Positions 1 through 8,400 of a DNA stretch of 64,000 bases are shown here, piece by piece (the stretch's first letter is position 1; every line of letters starts with the position of its first letter). The translations under genes were made by a program, and so were the position numbers. This DNA comes from Lachnoanaerobaculum sanguinis (GTDB lineage Bacteria; Bacillota; Clostridia; Lachnospirales; Lachnospiraceae), in NCBI RefSeq assembly GCF_033242365.1, contig NZ_BTHK01000010.1:1-64000 (forward strand), in the 5' to 3' direction. The notes beneath the pieces were generated by a model that worked only from the letters and a program-made list of their open reading frames with translations, was not told where the DNA came from and did not search any database.

Positions 1-280
1 TTTTTAGAAGCTCTGTATAGTGTTCAAAGTTAGCCTCGTAGTATTTAGTTCTGTATAGATCAAGAACCTGACTTCTGATATCAGGGTGGATGGTGGTAGC
101 CGGCTTCTTACCTCGGTTACCATGAATAAAGAATACTTTACCATCTTTAATATAGCCTTGTATCATACGGTTTATATGCCTCTTGGTGCATCCTAGGATA
201 AGAGCAGCTCTATCCTTATTAGCTGTATCGGGGTGATCTACCAGACCCTTAATAACCTCGTACTTTCTTTGTTCATCCAT
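1..280 (-). CDS. Transposase, ISNCY family (partial, N-terminal 93 residues)
   Basis: Reading the minus strand from an ATG at 280 gives 93 residues that run off the window edge. The protein opens MDEQRKYEVIKGLV, has a helix-turn-helix region around residues 25-45 (ILGCTKRHINRMI), and a basic IHGNRGKKP segment near residue 57. This order matches the DNA-binding N-terminus of ISNCY (IS1202-type) transposases; the DDE catalytic domain would lie outside the window. The best AGGAGGG on this strand is about 29 bases upstream of the ATG, too far to serve it, and a closer AAAGG is weak, so the exact start is uncertain. Family assignment is by motif recognition. Confidence 0.8.
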   Translation of the reverse strand, partial: MDEQRKYEVIKGLVDHPDTANKDRAALILGCTKRHINRMIQGYIKDGKVFFIHGNRGKKPATTIHPDIRSQVLDLYRTKYYEANFEHYTELLK

Positions 281-385
281 TGATAAAATAACCTTTCTGA
301 TAAGTCAGTCCCTCCTAGTGTTAGAATATACAAAATAGTATTCTACCATAAGTGGGACATTTTTATTTGTGGTATAATGGGACTT
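1..385 (-). mobile_element. End of an ISNCY-family insertion sequence
   Basis: The stretch holds the 5' part of a transposase read leftward and about 100 bases of noncoding sequence before it. That noncoding part has two copies of a GTCCCA-type motif on the minus strand (as GTGGGAC near 349-355 and ATGGGAC near 379-385), which look like repeated elements at an IS end. The outer boundary at about 385 is inferred; the other end and any target duplication lie outside the window. By eye the base composition is more GC-rich than in the genes that follow, in keeping with a mobile origin. Confidence 0.55.
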
Positions 386-429
386 TATCATATATGGCTT
401 ATAATCGTGTAATTTATTTGAAATACATA

Positions 430-457
430 TTGACGAATCTGTACTTTATGGTATAAT
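430..457 (+). promoter_or_regulatory. Sigma-A-type promoter for rpsU
   Basis: TTGACG at 430-435 and a perfect TATAAT at 452-457 are separated by 16 bases, and lie 46 bases upstream of the rpsU start codon. It is the only strong promoter-like pair between the IS end and rpsU. Confidence 0.7.
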
Positions 458-502
458 GATATAGATTTTGAATTTCACAACCGGAGGGAGGTTAGATCTT
501 AG

Positions 503-679
503 ATGTCAAACGTGATTGTGAAAGAAAACGAGAGTCTTGACAGTGCACTTAGAAGATTCAAAAGAAATTGTGCTAAGGCAGGCATTCAACAAGAAATTCG
601 TAAGAGAGAGCATTACGAGAAGCCAAGCGTAAGACGTAAGAAAAAGTCTGAAGCAGCTAGAAAGCGTAAGTTTAATTAA
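503..679 (+). CDS. rpsU: 30S ribosomal protein S21
   Basis: A 58-residue basic protein beginning MSNVIVKENESLDSALRRF and ending in a Lys/Arg-rich tail (RRKKKSEAARKRKFN). This is the complete length and sequence pattern of bacterial S21, a small-subunit protein near the mRNA exit region that helps translation initiation. The ATG at 503 follows a purine-rich GGAGGGAGG (483-491) with 11 bases of spacing. It has its own promoter and an intrinsic terminator 17 bases after the stop, so it can be expressed alone or with readthrough into phoH. In many Firmicutes yqeY lies between rpsU and phoH; it is missing here. Confidence 0.97.
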   Translation: MSNVIVKENESLDSALRRFKRNCAKAGIQQEIRKREHYEKPSVRRKKKSEAARKRKFN

Positions 680-695
680 TTGCGTGTTTTCACAA

Positions 696-725
696 CCTCG
701 GTCATTTGACCGGGGTTTTCTTTTT
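696..725 (+). terminator. Intrinsic terminator after rpsU
   Basis: An 8-bp stem (CCTCGGTC with GACCGGGG, one G-U pair) with a 4-base loop is followed by TTTTCTTTTT. It ends about 14 bases before the ribosome binding site of phoH, leaving no room for a promoter between them. Confidence 0.85.
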
Positions 726-750
726 AAAGAAAACTTTTAAGGAGAACAAT

Positions 751-1743
751 TTGAGTATAATTGAAAATATTATAGATATACCTATGGAGCATGAAAGGAA
801 TGTCTGTGGTGAGTTTGATGTATATTTGAAGAAAATAGAGAGAACGCTGAAGGTAAGTATGATTGCCAGAGACGGCAGTATAAAAATAATAGGCCCGAAA
901 CCTTATGTAGATAAGGCGAAATCTGTTTTCAACAATCTTATAGAACTTTCTAAAAGAGGGAATCAAATCACAGAGCAAAATATAGATTATGCCCTTTCAT
1001 TGTCATTTACACTTGAAGATGACAAGATTCTTGAAATCGATCAGGATGTTATAGCAAGAACTATCTTAGGCAAACCTATAAAGCCGAAGACTCTGGGGCA
1101 AAAACAGTATGTAGATCTTATCAGAGAAAAGATGATAGTTTTCGGTGTAGGCCCTGCAGGAACGGGAAAAACTTATCTTGCTATGGCAATGGCGATACAG
1201 GCTTTTAAAGAAGGAAGTATAAACAGAATTATCCTTACCAGGCCTGCAATAGAAGCCGGAGAAAAACTGGGATTTTTGCCGGGAGACTTGCAAAGTAAAA
1301 TAGACCCTTATTTAAGACCTCTATATGATGCGTTGTATCAGATAATGGGTGCCGACAGTTTCCTGCATAATCAGGAAAAGGGATTGATTGAAGTCGCTCC
1401 TCTTGCATATATGAGAGGTAGAACTCTTGATAATGCATTCATAATTCTTGATGAGGCGCAAAACACCACACCTGCACAGATGAAGATGTTTTTAACAAGA
1501 ATCGGTTTCGGTTCAAAGGTGATAGTGACCGGAGACCAAAGTCAGAAGGACCTTCCTCAGGGACAGACTTCGGGTCTTGACAGTGCACTTAAGATTTTAA
1601 AAAATATAGATGATATAGGTATATGTATGCTTACCAATAAGGATGTGGTACGACATCCTTTGGTTCAAAAAATTGTGGAAGCCTATGATATATATGAAAA
1701 GAAAAATATATCAAAGGATGATAAAAAGAGATTTAGAAAATAA
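751..1743 (+). CDS. phoH: PhoH-like P-loop ATPase
   Basis: Cytoplasmic ATPase of the PhoH/YbeZ family, linked in other bacteria to RNA metabolism and to the YbeY ribonuclease encoded next to it. Visible are the Walker A motif GPAGTGKT at residues 134-141 and the Walker B region IILDEAQNTTPAQMKMFLTR about 110 residues later. Length (330 aa) fits the family. I place the start at TTG 751 because AAGGAG (739-744) sits six bases before it and the family N-terminus follows at once; the longer open frame to 706 would begin inside the rpsU terminator. Its substrate is not established in any detail. The gene is probably cotranscribed with ybeY 38 bases downstream. Confidence 0.95.
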   Translation: MSIIENIIDIPMEHERNVCGEFDVYLKKIERTLKVSMIARDGSIKIIGPKPYVDKAKSVFNNLIELSKRGNQITEQNIDYALSLSFTLEDDKILEIDQDVIARTILGKPIKPKTLGQKQYVDLIREKMIVFGVGPAGTGKTYLAMAMAIQAFKEGSINRIILTRPAIEAGEKLGFLPGDLQSKIDPYLRPLYDALYQIMGADSFLHNQEKGLIEVAPLAYMRGRTLDNAFIILDEAQNTTPAQMKMFLTRIGFGSKVIVTGDQSQKDLPQGQTSGLDSALKILKNIDDIGICMLTNKDVVRHPLVQKIVEAYDIYEKKNISKDDKKRFRK

Positions 1744-1781
1744 ATACAGCCTTTTGGCAGATTTTATAACGGCGAGGGAGT

Positions 1782-2276
1782 ATGACTATAGAAATAAGCT
1801 ATGAGTCTAAAACGAATCTTGAAATACCATATGAAGAAATAATCAATAAAATGGTAGTTGCATCACTTGATTTTGAAGATTGTCCTTATGAGGCGGAAGT
1901 TTCGGTGACAATTGTGGATGATGAGGAAATAAGAAGGATAAATAATGAGTACAGAGGCATTGACAGGGCTACAGATGTGCTTTCATTTCCTTTTAATGAG
2001 TTTTCCGCCCCCGGAAATTTTGATGATATTGAAGAAAATATAGATGCATTTAATCCGGAAACCGGAGAATTGCTTCTTGGAGATATTATACTTTCTACAG
2101 AGCATATACTGGAACAGGCTAAGGAATATGGGCACAGCAAAACCAGAGAGTTGGCTTTTTTGGTGGTACATTCCATGCTTCATCTGATGGGATATGACCA
2201 TATGGAAGATGATGAAAGAATTGTTATGGAAGAAAAACAAAGAAAAATTTTAGAGCTTGAGGGGATTAGCAGATAA
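1782..2276 (+). CDS. ybeY: Endoribonuclease YbeY (rRNA maturation factor)
   Basis: Single-strand-specific metallo-endoribonuclease involved in 16S rRNA 3'-end maturation and ribosome quality control. The metal-binding signature HxxxHxxxxxH is seen as VHSMLHLMGYDH near residues 129-140, with Ser where many homologues have Gly. Length of 164 aa is normal for Firmicutes. GGCGAGGGAG just upstream supports the ATG at 1782. Its position after phoH is conserved across bacteria, but the usual Firmicutes followers dgkA, cdd and era are absent here. The stop codon overlaps the next start by one base. Confidence 0.96.
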   Translation: MTIEISYESKTNLEIPYEEIINKMVVASLDFEDCPYEAEVSVTIVDDEEIRRINNEYRGIDRATDVLSFPFNEFSAPGNFDDIEENIDAFNPETGELLLGDIILSTEHILEQAKEYGHSKTRELAFLVVHSMLHLMGYDHMEDDERIVMEEKQRKILELEGISR

Positions 2277-3931
2277 TGCCGGTAAAAACAACAAAGAAAG
2301 AATCTAATAATTTTTTGGTGCAGGGAGCCATATTGGCGGTTGCGGGAATTTTGGTCAGACTTATAGGACTTGCCTACAGAGTACCTCTTCTTAGAATAAT
2401 AGGAAGTAAGGGTATGGGATATTATTCCACCGCATATAATTTGTATGCGATTATTCTTTTGCTTTCTTCATATTCATTGCCGCTTGCCGTAAGTAAGATG
2501 GTTTCTTCAAGAATTGCAAAGAATGAATACAAAAATGCAAATAAAATACTCAGGGCAGCCCTTATATATGCAACGATAGTGGGAGGCCTTGGTTTTGTTA
2601 TAGTTTTTTTCGGAGCAAACTTTTTTGCAAGCAATCTGTATCAGATGCCTTTGGCAAAGTATGCTCTGCAAAGCCTGGCACCTACCATATGGATTATGGC
2701 ATATCTTGGAGTGCTTCGAGGATACTTCCAAGGTCATTCTACAATGGTACCTACGGCTCTTTCTCAAATCTTTGAGCAGATAGTAAATGCTGCTGTATCA
2801 GTGGGTGCGGCTTATTATTTGTGTGAGGCGGCATTAAAACAGGCAAAGGGTGAGGATGTAAAGGCGGCTTACGGTGCAGCCGGAGGTACAATAGGTACCG
2901 GTGCAGGTACAGTTATAGCCTTGTTTGTAATGCTTGCATTCTTTTTTGTGACTGCGAATGTAAGAAGAAAGAATATCTTAAATGATAAAACACTAAGAAA
3001 AGAAAGCTTTTCTACAATTACAAGAGTGTTGATACTTACAGTAATACCTGTAATAGCGTCTACAGCTATTTATAATATAAACTCTGTGCTTGACGGAATG
3101 GTGTTCGGACAGAGTATGAAAGCTTTGGGACTTGAAGAAGAGACATCAAGACTTTACGGAATATACACAGGTGGATATCTTGTACTTGTAAATGTTCCGG
3201 TTGCTATAGCAAATGCTATGTCTTCATCCCTTATACCGACTATTTCAAGAAGTTTTAGTAAAGGTGAGAGAAGTGATGTAAACTCAAAGATATCAATGGT
3301 TATCAGATTTGCCACTATTGTAAGTTTTCCATGTGCAATAGGGCTTGCGGTTATTTCAATGCCTGTAATGGGAATACTTTTTAATTCTGCGGAAGATGCC
3401 ATGTTGGCTGCATACTTGATGATTCTCGGATCGGGAGTTGTTGTATTGTACTCTGTTTCTACAGTTACAAATGCTGTACTTCAGGGAACCAGCCTTATAA
3501 ATAAGCCGGTTAAAAATGCTTTTATATCACTGATAATACATTTTATTATACTGTATATATTATTATTTACATTTAAATCAAATGTAATCGGATTGGTATT
3601 CGGAAATATGGTATTTGCTCTTTCGATGTGTATTTTGAATGCCGGAAGTATAAGAAGAAATCTATCCTATAAACAGGAACTTATAAAGACTTATCTTATG
3701 CCTTTTATTTGTGCAGGTCTTATGGGAATAGTTGTTTATATAGTATATACTTTTATTCTAAGATTCAGCAGCAGCAGGGTTATACTTACATTAATACCTA
3801 TTATGGTTGGAGCACCTGTTTATGCAATACTTTTGATCGGTACAAGAACTATATCAAAGAATGAGATATTGCAGATGCCAAAGGGCAGAAAATTAGTAAA
3901 TATTTTACAGAAAGTCAGGCTTTTGAAATGA
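2276..3931 (+). CDS. MurJ/SpoVB-like lipid flippase (MOP superfamily)
   Basis: A 551-residue integral membrane protein with about 14 hydrophobic segments from residue 12 to near 530, of the polysaccharide transporter / stage V sporulation protein B group. Members flip undecaprenyl-linked sugars such as lipid II or other glycan precursors. The N-terminal pattern (NFLVQGAILAVAGILVRLIG, then RVPLLRIIGSKGMGYYS) is typical of this group. Whether this copy is the main lipid II flippase or serves another polymer cannot be told from sequence alone. It is translationally coupled to ybeY (overlapping start and stop) and to the following flavoprotein by an ATGA overlap. Confidence 0.85.
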   Translation: MPVKTTKKESNNFLVQGAILAVAGILVRLIGLAYRVPLLRIIGSKGMGYYSTAYNLYAIILLLSSYSLPLAVSKMVSSRIAKNEYKNANKILRAALIYATIVGGLGFVIVFFGANFFASNLYQMPLAKYALQSLAPTIWIMAYLGVLRGYFQGHSTMVPTALSQIFEQIVNAAVSVGAAYYLCEAALKQAKGEDVKAAYGAAGGTIGTGAGTVIALFVMLAFFFVTANVRRKNILNDKTLRKESFSTITRVLILTVIPVIASTAIYNINSVLDGMVFGQSMKALGLEEETSRLYGIYTGGYLVLVNVPVAIANAMSSSLIPTISRSFSKGERSDVNSKISMVIRFATIVSFPCAIGLAVISMPVMGILFNSAEDAMLAAYLMILGSGVVVLYSVSTVTNAVLQGTSLINKPVKNAFISLIIHFIILYILLFTFKSNVIGLVFGNMVFALSMCILNAGSIRRNLSYKQELIKTYLMPFICAGLMGIVVYIVYTFILRFSSSRVILTLIPIMVGAPVYAILLIGTRTISKNEILQMPKGRKLVNILQKVRLLK

Positions 3932-5142
3932 AAGTTGGGATTGTAGGCGGTGGAGCAGCAGGTATTATGTCTGCTCTATTTGCGTGTAATGGAAAGGATG
4001 AAGTTACTGTCATTGAGCACAATGACAAGCTTCTAAAGAAGATACTTTCTACCGGAAACGGAAAATGTAATTTTACAAATACAAAATTAGAGCCTTCAAA
4101 TTATCACTATAATGAAAGAGCAATAAAGTTTATAGAAAGATTTAACCAATTTGATACTATAAAGTTTTTTAACAGTATAGGGGTAATAGAGTATATAAGA
4201 GACGGATATACATATCCAAACTCGGAGCAGGCGGCTTCTATCAGAAATGCACTTTTAATGGAGCTTGAAAGATATGATGTGAATATACTTTTAAATACCT
4301 ATGTAACAGATATATATAAGAATGATGATTTATTTACGCTTTGTATCTGCAACGCAAATAATAAAAGCAAATCAAAGCTTTATTTTGACAAGATTATTAT
4401 AGCTACAGGTTTAAAAGCAGCACCCAAACTTGGAAGTGACGGATCTTTTTTTCCTGTTTTAAAAAAGCTTGATATAAAATATAAGTCTGTTTTACCTGCA
4501 CTTTGCGGTATCAGCTTAGATAATAAAAATTTCTTTAAAATGACATCAGGTGTCAGGGCAAAGGGGAAAATATCGGTAGCTGTTAAGGATGAGGAACTTG
4601 CAAGTGACTTTGGAGAATTGCAGTTTAGTGATACAGGTATATCGGGGATACCTACATTTCAAGTAAGCAGGTATGTAAGTATTGCTCTTGATAAAAAAGA
4701 AAGTGTTAAAGTTTCGCTTGATATGTTTTCACATCTTGGAAATATAGAAAATATATTAAATGAGAGAAGGAAAATACCTTCATTTATTACAATGGAGGAT
4801 ATAGGAAACGGACTCATAAACTCTAAGCTTTGGCTTGGAATAATTGGTTTGGCAGATATCAGGGCTGATCTAAAAATAAAAAAATGTGATAATAAGAGTT
4901 TTGATAGACTAATTGCTATTTGTAAAGAGATGAAATTTGATGTTAAAGGCACCGGAGATTTTGACAAGGCGCAAGTTTGTACAGGTGGTATTGCCTTGGA
5001 TGATGTTGATGATAATCTGATGTATAGGGATATTAAGAGCATGTACTTTGCAGGTGAAATACTTGATGTTGACGGGATTTGCGGAGGCTACAATTTGCAG
5101 TGGGCATGGACATCCGGATATATAGCCGGTGCCGGAAGATAA
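3928..5142 (+). CDS. FAD-dependent oxidoreductase, HI0933/YhiN (BaiN-like) family
   Basis: A 404-residue flavoprotein. The N-terminal Rossmann fold carries the dinucleotide signature GGGAAG at residues 7-12, followed by KILSTGNGKCNFTN, the family hallmark, and the C-terminal FAD-closing motif GICGGYNLQWAWTSGYIAG. Homologues are annotated as aminoacetone oxidase-like or, in bile-acid-converting clostridia, as BaiN; the substrate of this one is unknown and a bile-acid role should not be assumed. Start and stop overlap with neighbours: ATGA with the flippase upstream, and the next flavoprotein begins just past its stop codon. Confidence 0.88.
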   Translation: MKVGIVGGGAAGIMSALFACNGKDEVTVIEHNDKLLKKILSTGNGKCNFTNTKLEPSNYHYNERAIKFIERFNQFDTIKFFNSIGVIEYIRDGYTYPNSEQAASIRNALLMELERYDVNILLNTYVTDIYKNDDLFTLCICNANNKSKSKLYFDKIIIATGLKAAPKLGSDGSFFPVLKKLDIKYKSVLPALCGISLDNKNFFKMTSGVRAKGKISVAVKDEELASDFGELQFSDTGISGIPTFQVSRYVSIALDKKESVKVSLDMFSHLGNIENILNERRKIPSFITMEDIGNGLINSKLWLGIIGLADIRADLKIKKCDNKSFDRLIAICKEMKFDVKGTGDFDKAQVCTGGIALDDVDDNLMYRDIKSMYFAGEILDVDGICGGYNLQWAWTSGYIAGAGR

Positions 5143-5152
5143 GGAAGAAAAA

Positions 5153-6781
5153 ATGTTACATATAAATTCTTTACAGCTGAATGTACATCATGATGAAAAT
5201 GATTTAAAGAAAAAACTTGCCAAGACTATCGGTTGTAATATAGATGAGATAGAAGAATATGAAATAAGGAAAAGATCAATAGATGCCAGAAAAAAGCCTG
5301 AGATCTCATATTCTTATTCCATAGATGTCAGTCTTTTAAATGAGGCTAAATATTTAAAGAAAAATAAAGCTTTGAGCATTGCAAAGCCGGTTGTTTATGC
5401 TTATGAAGATGTAGAAAAGCATGAAATTTCGGAAGAGAGTAAAAGACCTGTGGTGGTGGGATTTGGTCCTGCGGGTATATTTGCAGCACTTTTACTTGCA
5501 AGGTATGGCTTAAAGCCTATAGTAATAGAGAGAGGTGGCTGTGTTGAAGACAGAACCTTGAGCGTAAATAAATTTTGGAGCGAAGGAAAGCTTGACACCG
5601 AGTCCAATGTTTCTTTTGGAGAAGGAGGAGCAGGTACATTCTCGGACGGAAAGTTAAATACCTTGGTAAAAGATACTTTCGGTAGAAACAAATTTGTGCT
5701 AAGTACTTTGGTGGAATACGGAGCACCAAAGGAGATTTTGTATGATAATAAGCCGCATATAGGTACAGATCTTTTAACAGGCATAGTAAGAAAGATAAGA
5801 GAAGAAATAAAGGAACTTGGTGGAGAGGTAAGATTTGATACCAAACTTATAAATATAGAAAATATAAAAGATAATAAAAAGAAGATAGAAGTAGTAAACA
5901 AAAGAGATTGCAAACATGAAATAATCGAATGTGAAAATATAATACTCGCACTTGGACATAGTGCCAGAGATACCTTTAAAGCTTTAAAGGAAATGGGAGT
6001 TTATATGGAACCGAAGTCATTTGCACTTGGTATAAGAGTTTCTCATTCACAACATTTGATAGATGTTTCACAGTTTGGCGAAAAAGAAGCGAGGTTTTTA
6101 TCGCCTGCACCTTATAAACTTACGTTTAAGTCAAGCTTTGACAGGGGTGTGTATTCATTTTGTATGTGTCCCGGCGGATATATAGTAAATGCTTCTACGG
6201 AAGACGGAAGAATTGCCATAAACGGTATGAGCTATCATAAGAGAGATTCGGGAGAGGCAAATTCCGCTATTATTGTAAGTGTATCTGAAGAAGATTTTGA
6301 TAAATACTCCGATCCTAAAGATCCGCTAAAAGGTGTAGAGTTTCAAAGAAGACTCGAAGAAGAGACCTTTCATATGGGCAATGGAAGAGTACCTGTACAA
6401 AGACTGGTTGATTTCCTTGAAGGAAGAGAAAGTAGCGGATTTGACAATACAAATCTGAAGATAAAGGGAAGTACTACTATTGCCAGAGTGGATAAGCTCT
6501 TCCCAAAAGAGATATATGAGAGCATGAAAGAGGCATTTTTAGACTTTAATCGTAAGATAAAAGGATTTATAAATGAAGATGCCTATGTAGCAGCTATAGA
6601 GTCAAGGACATCATCACCTGTAAGAATAAGCAGAGACGAGTCTTTACAAGCAAATATTTCCGGCATATATCCATGTGGTGAGGGTGCCGGATATGCAGGC
6701 GGCATAATGAGTGCTGCCATGGACGGATTAAAGGTTGCAGAAAGAATTATTGAAAAGTATAAGGAGGAGTATGGATATTAG
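5153..6781 (+). CDS. FAD-dependent dehydrogenase, COG2509 family
   Basis: A 542-residue flavoprotein with an N-terminal domain of about 95 residues (MLHINSLQLNVHHDENDLKK onward) typical of this group, then the FAD-binding GFGPAG at residues 103-108 and a C-terminal GEGAGYAGGIMSAAMDGLK closing motif. It belongs to the uncharacterised NAD(FAD)-utilising dehydrogenases of Firmicutes, whose substrate is not known. I choose ATG 5153, preceded by AAGGAAG at 5141-5147, over an upstream in-frame start at 5129 lying within the previous gene. The 3' end overlaps proB by 11 bases, so this set is read as one operon. Confidence 0.88.
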   Translation: MLHINSLQLNVHHDENDLKKKLAKTIGCNIDEIEEYEIRKRSIDARKKPEISYSYSIDVSLLNEAKYLKKNKALSIAKPVVYAYEDVEKHEISEESKRPVVVGFGPAGIFAALLLARYGLKPIVIERGGCVEDRTLSVNKFWSEGKLDTESNVSFGEGGAGTFSDGKLNTLVKDTFGRNKFVLSTLVEYGAPKEILYDNKPHIGTDLLTGIVRKIREEIKELGGEVRFDTKLINIENIKDNKKKIEVVNKRDCKHEIIECENIILALGHSARDTFKALKEMGVYMEPKSFALGIRVSHSQHLIDVSQFGEKEARFLSPAPYKLTFKSSFDRGVYSFCMCPGGYIVNASTEDGRIAINGMSYHKRDSGEANSAIIVSVSEEDFDKYSDPKDPLKGVEFQRRLEEETFHMGNGRVPVQRLVDFLEGRESSGFDNTNLKIKGSTTIARVDKLFPKEIYESMKEAFLDFNRKIKGFINEDAYVAAIESRTSSPVRISRDESLQANISGIYPCGEGAGYAGGIMSAAMDGLKVAERIIEKYKEEYGY

Positions 6782-7604
6782 ACAAAAGGTAAGAGATGCA
6801 AAAAGAATTGTAATAAAAATCGGTTCTTCAAGTATCACTCACGCCCAAACTGGTGAGCTTCATCTTTCAAAAATAGAAAAACTTATAAGACAGATAGCAG
6901 ATCTTAGAGGAGCAGGAAAGGAAGTTGTATTGGTTTCATCAGGTGCTATTGCAACAGGAAGACATTCTCTCGGTATAAATGAAAAGCCTTCCACACTTTC
7001 ACAAAAGCAGGCTCTTGCGGCGGTAGGACAGGCCAGACTTATTATGGAGTACAGAAAGCTTTTTTCTGAATATAATCTTAGAATAGCACAGATTTTGATG
7101 ACAAAATCAACAATAACGGAGGATACCTATCGTGATAATGCCAAGGCTACTTTTACACAACTTTTGGCATATGGTGCAGTGCCTATAGTAAATGAAAATG
7201 ATACCATATCTACATATGAGATTCAGTTTGGTGATAATGACAGATTGTCTGCTCTTGTAAGTGCGCTTGTGGAGGCGGATCTTCTTATACTATTATCTGA
7301 TATTGACGGACTTTATACCGACGATCCTAATACAAATAAGGATGCGGAGTTTATAAGCTTTGTAGAGGATGTAGACAAATATATGGATATGGGAAAAGCT
7401 ACATCAAAGTCCGGTCTTGGAACAGGTGGAATGTATACAAAACTTTTGGCGGCACAGATTGCAACCAATTCAGGCTGTGATATGGTAATTGCAAGTGCGG
7501 AGGATATGAGTATAATAGAAAATATTGCAAATGGTGAGGAAATAGGGACATATTTCCCGGCAAAGAGCAATAAGGATTTTGATTGGTTAAATTGTTTGGA
7601 ATAG
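6771..7604 (+). CDS. proB: Glutamate 5-kinase, short form without PUA domain
   Basis: Catalyses ATP-dependent phosphorylation of glutamate, the first step of proline synthesis. The amino-acid-kinase fold is seen from RIVIKIGSSS near residue 13, through VLVSSGAIATG, to the substrate region PIVNENDTIS and the GLGTGGMYTKL loop. At 277 residues it lacks the C-terminal PUA domain of the E. coli enzyme, as in many Firmicutes. Start ATG 6771 follows AAGGAGG closely and overlaps the previous stop; the open frame extends upstream to 6735 without a better signal. The partner gene proA is not in the window. Confidence 0.93.
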   Translation: MDIRQKVRDAKRIVIKIGSSSITHAQTGELHLSKIEKLIRQIADLRGAGKEVVLVSSGAIATGRHSLGINEKPSTLSQKQALAAVGQARLIMEYRKLFSEYNLRIAQILMTKSTITEDTYRDNAKATFTQLLAYGAVPIVNENDTISTYEIQFGDNDRLSALVSALVEADLLILLSDIDGLYTDDPNTNKDAEFISFVEDVDKYMDMGKATSKSGLGTGGMYTKLLAAQIATNSGCDMVIASAEDMSIIENIANGEEIGTYFPAKSNKDFDWLNCLE

Positions 7605-7615
7605 TAGGTGAAAAA

Positions 7616-7834
7616 ATGGATAATACAAAGATTGACAGAATTAATGAATTAGCTCATAAGCAAAAGAGCGTAGGACTTACAGAGGAAGAAAAGATAGAGC
7701 AGGCGGCACTTAGAAAAGAATATATTGAATCAATAAGGGAAAGTTTAAGAGCAAATCTTAATAATATTTCCATAGAAGAGGCTGACGGCAGTATAACAGA
7801 CCTTGGTGAGAAGTTTGGAAAGAAGAATGAATAA
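7616..7834 (+). CDS. DUF896 family protein (YnzC/YozC-like)
   Basis: A 72-residue, highly charged, helical protein beginning MDNTKIDRINELAHKQKSVG with the conserved LTEEEKIEQAALRKEYI segment that defines DUF896. The Bacillus subtilis homologue YnzC is a small cytosolic helical-hairpin protein associated with the SOS-induced yneA operon; no biochemical activity is known. ATG 7616 follows TAGGTG and is preferred over an upstream in-frame start at 7583 that lies in the end of proB. It overlaps the next gene by eight bases, which suggests coupled translation. Confidence 0.9.
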   Translation: MDNTKIDRINELAHKQKSVGLTEEEKIEQAALRKEYIESIRESLRANLNNISIEEADGSITDLGEKFGKKNE

Positions 7835-8390
7835 GACAGGGCTTAGAAAGTACTTGTTGGAAAAGAGAAATTCACTGTCAAGAGAAGAGGTTTTATCTGC
7901 AAGTGAGAGTATAATAAGAAAAATAGATGCTTTAATAAAGAAAAATAAAAGTATGTTAATTCTGGGATTTATGCCGCTTGGAAATGAGATAGATCTAAGA
8001 CCTTTATATGAAAAGATACTTGCCGGATATTATAAGGATGAGTTTGATATTGATATTATATTGGGCTTACCGAGAGTATGCGGTAAGGAAATGAAATTTT
8101 TTAAGATAAGCTCAATTAAAAATCTTGAAAAATCAAAGTTTGGCATTATGGAGCCGGAGATTAACAGTGAAGAAATCATTGCAAAAGATGCGCATGTTTT
8201 TGTACCGCTTATAGGACTTGACAAGAATAAGAAAAGACTTGGATTTGGCGGTGGATTTTACGACAGATATTTTGGAAAGCATAGAGAGAATACTTTGTAC
8301 GGGCTCGCATATGATTTTCAAGTAGATGTTGATTTTGATGTGAATGAGTATGATATTGCAATGGACCATATTTTTATAGCAAAATATTAG
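7827..8390 (+). CDS. fthC: 5-formyltetrahydrofolate cyclo-ligase
   Basis: Converts 5-formyl-THF to 5,10-methenyl-THF with ATP, recovering a storage or inhibitory folate. The family signature GFGGGFYDRYF is at residues 139-149, and the N-terminus NKTGLRKYLLEKRNSLS shows the usual Arg/Lys-rich phosphate-contacting helix. Length 187 aa fits. I set the start at ATG 7827, which overlaps the DUF896 gene, rather than the 7803 in-frame start. It is the last gene before miaB, 10 bases away. Confidence 0.92.
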   Translation: MNKTGLRKYLLEKRNSLSREEVLSASESIIRKIDALIKKNKSMLILGFMPLGNEIDLRPLYEKILAGYYKDEFDIDIILGLPRVCGKEMKFFKISSIKNLEKSKFGIMEPEINSEEIIAKDAHVFVPLIGLDKNKKRLGFGGGFYDRYFGKHRENTLYGLAYDFQVDVDFDVNEYDIAMDHIFIAKY

Positions 8391-8400
8391 AAAGAGGATT

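Noticed and set aside
706..750. Longer N-terminus for PhoH from an ATG at 706
   Set aside because: That start lies inside the rpsU terminator and lacks a ribosome binding site; TTG 751 has AAGGAG six bases upstream.
531..1592. An 18-base identical stretch shared by rpsU (near 535) and phoH (near 1574)
   Set aside because: Both copies encode LDSAL in frame with preferred codons; likely chance plus codon bias, not a mobile repeat.
5401..5913. Long minus-strand open frame of 170 codons opposite the COG2509 flavoprotein
   Set aside because: It lies wholly inside a well-supported gene, has no ribosome binding site, and its Ser/Phe/Leu-rich product is what the opposite strand of an AT-rich gene gives.
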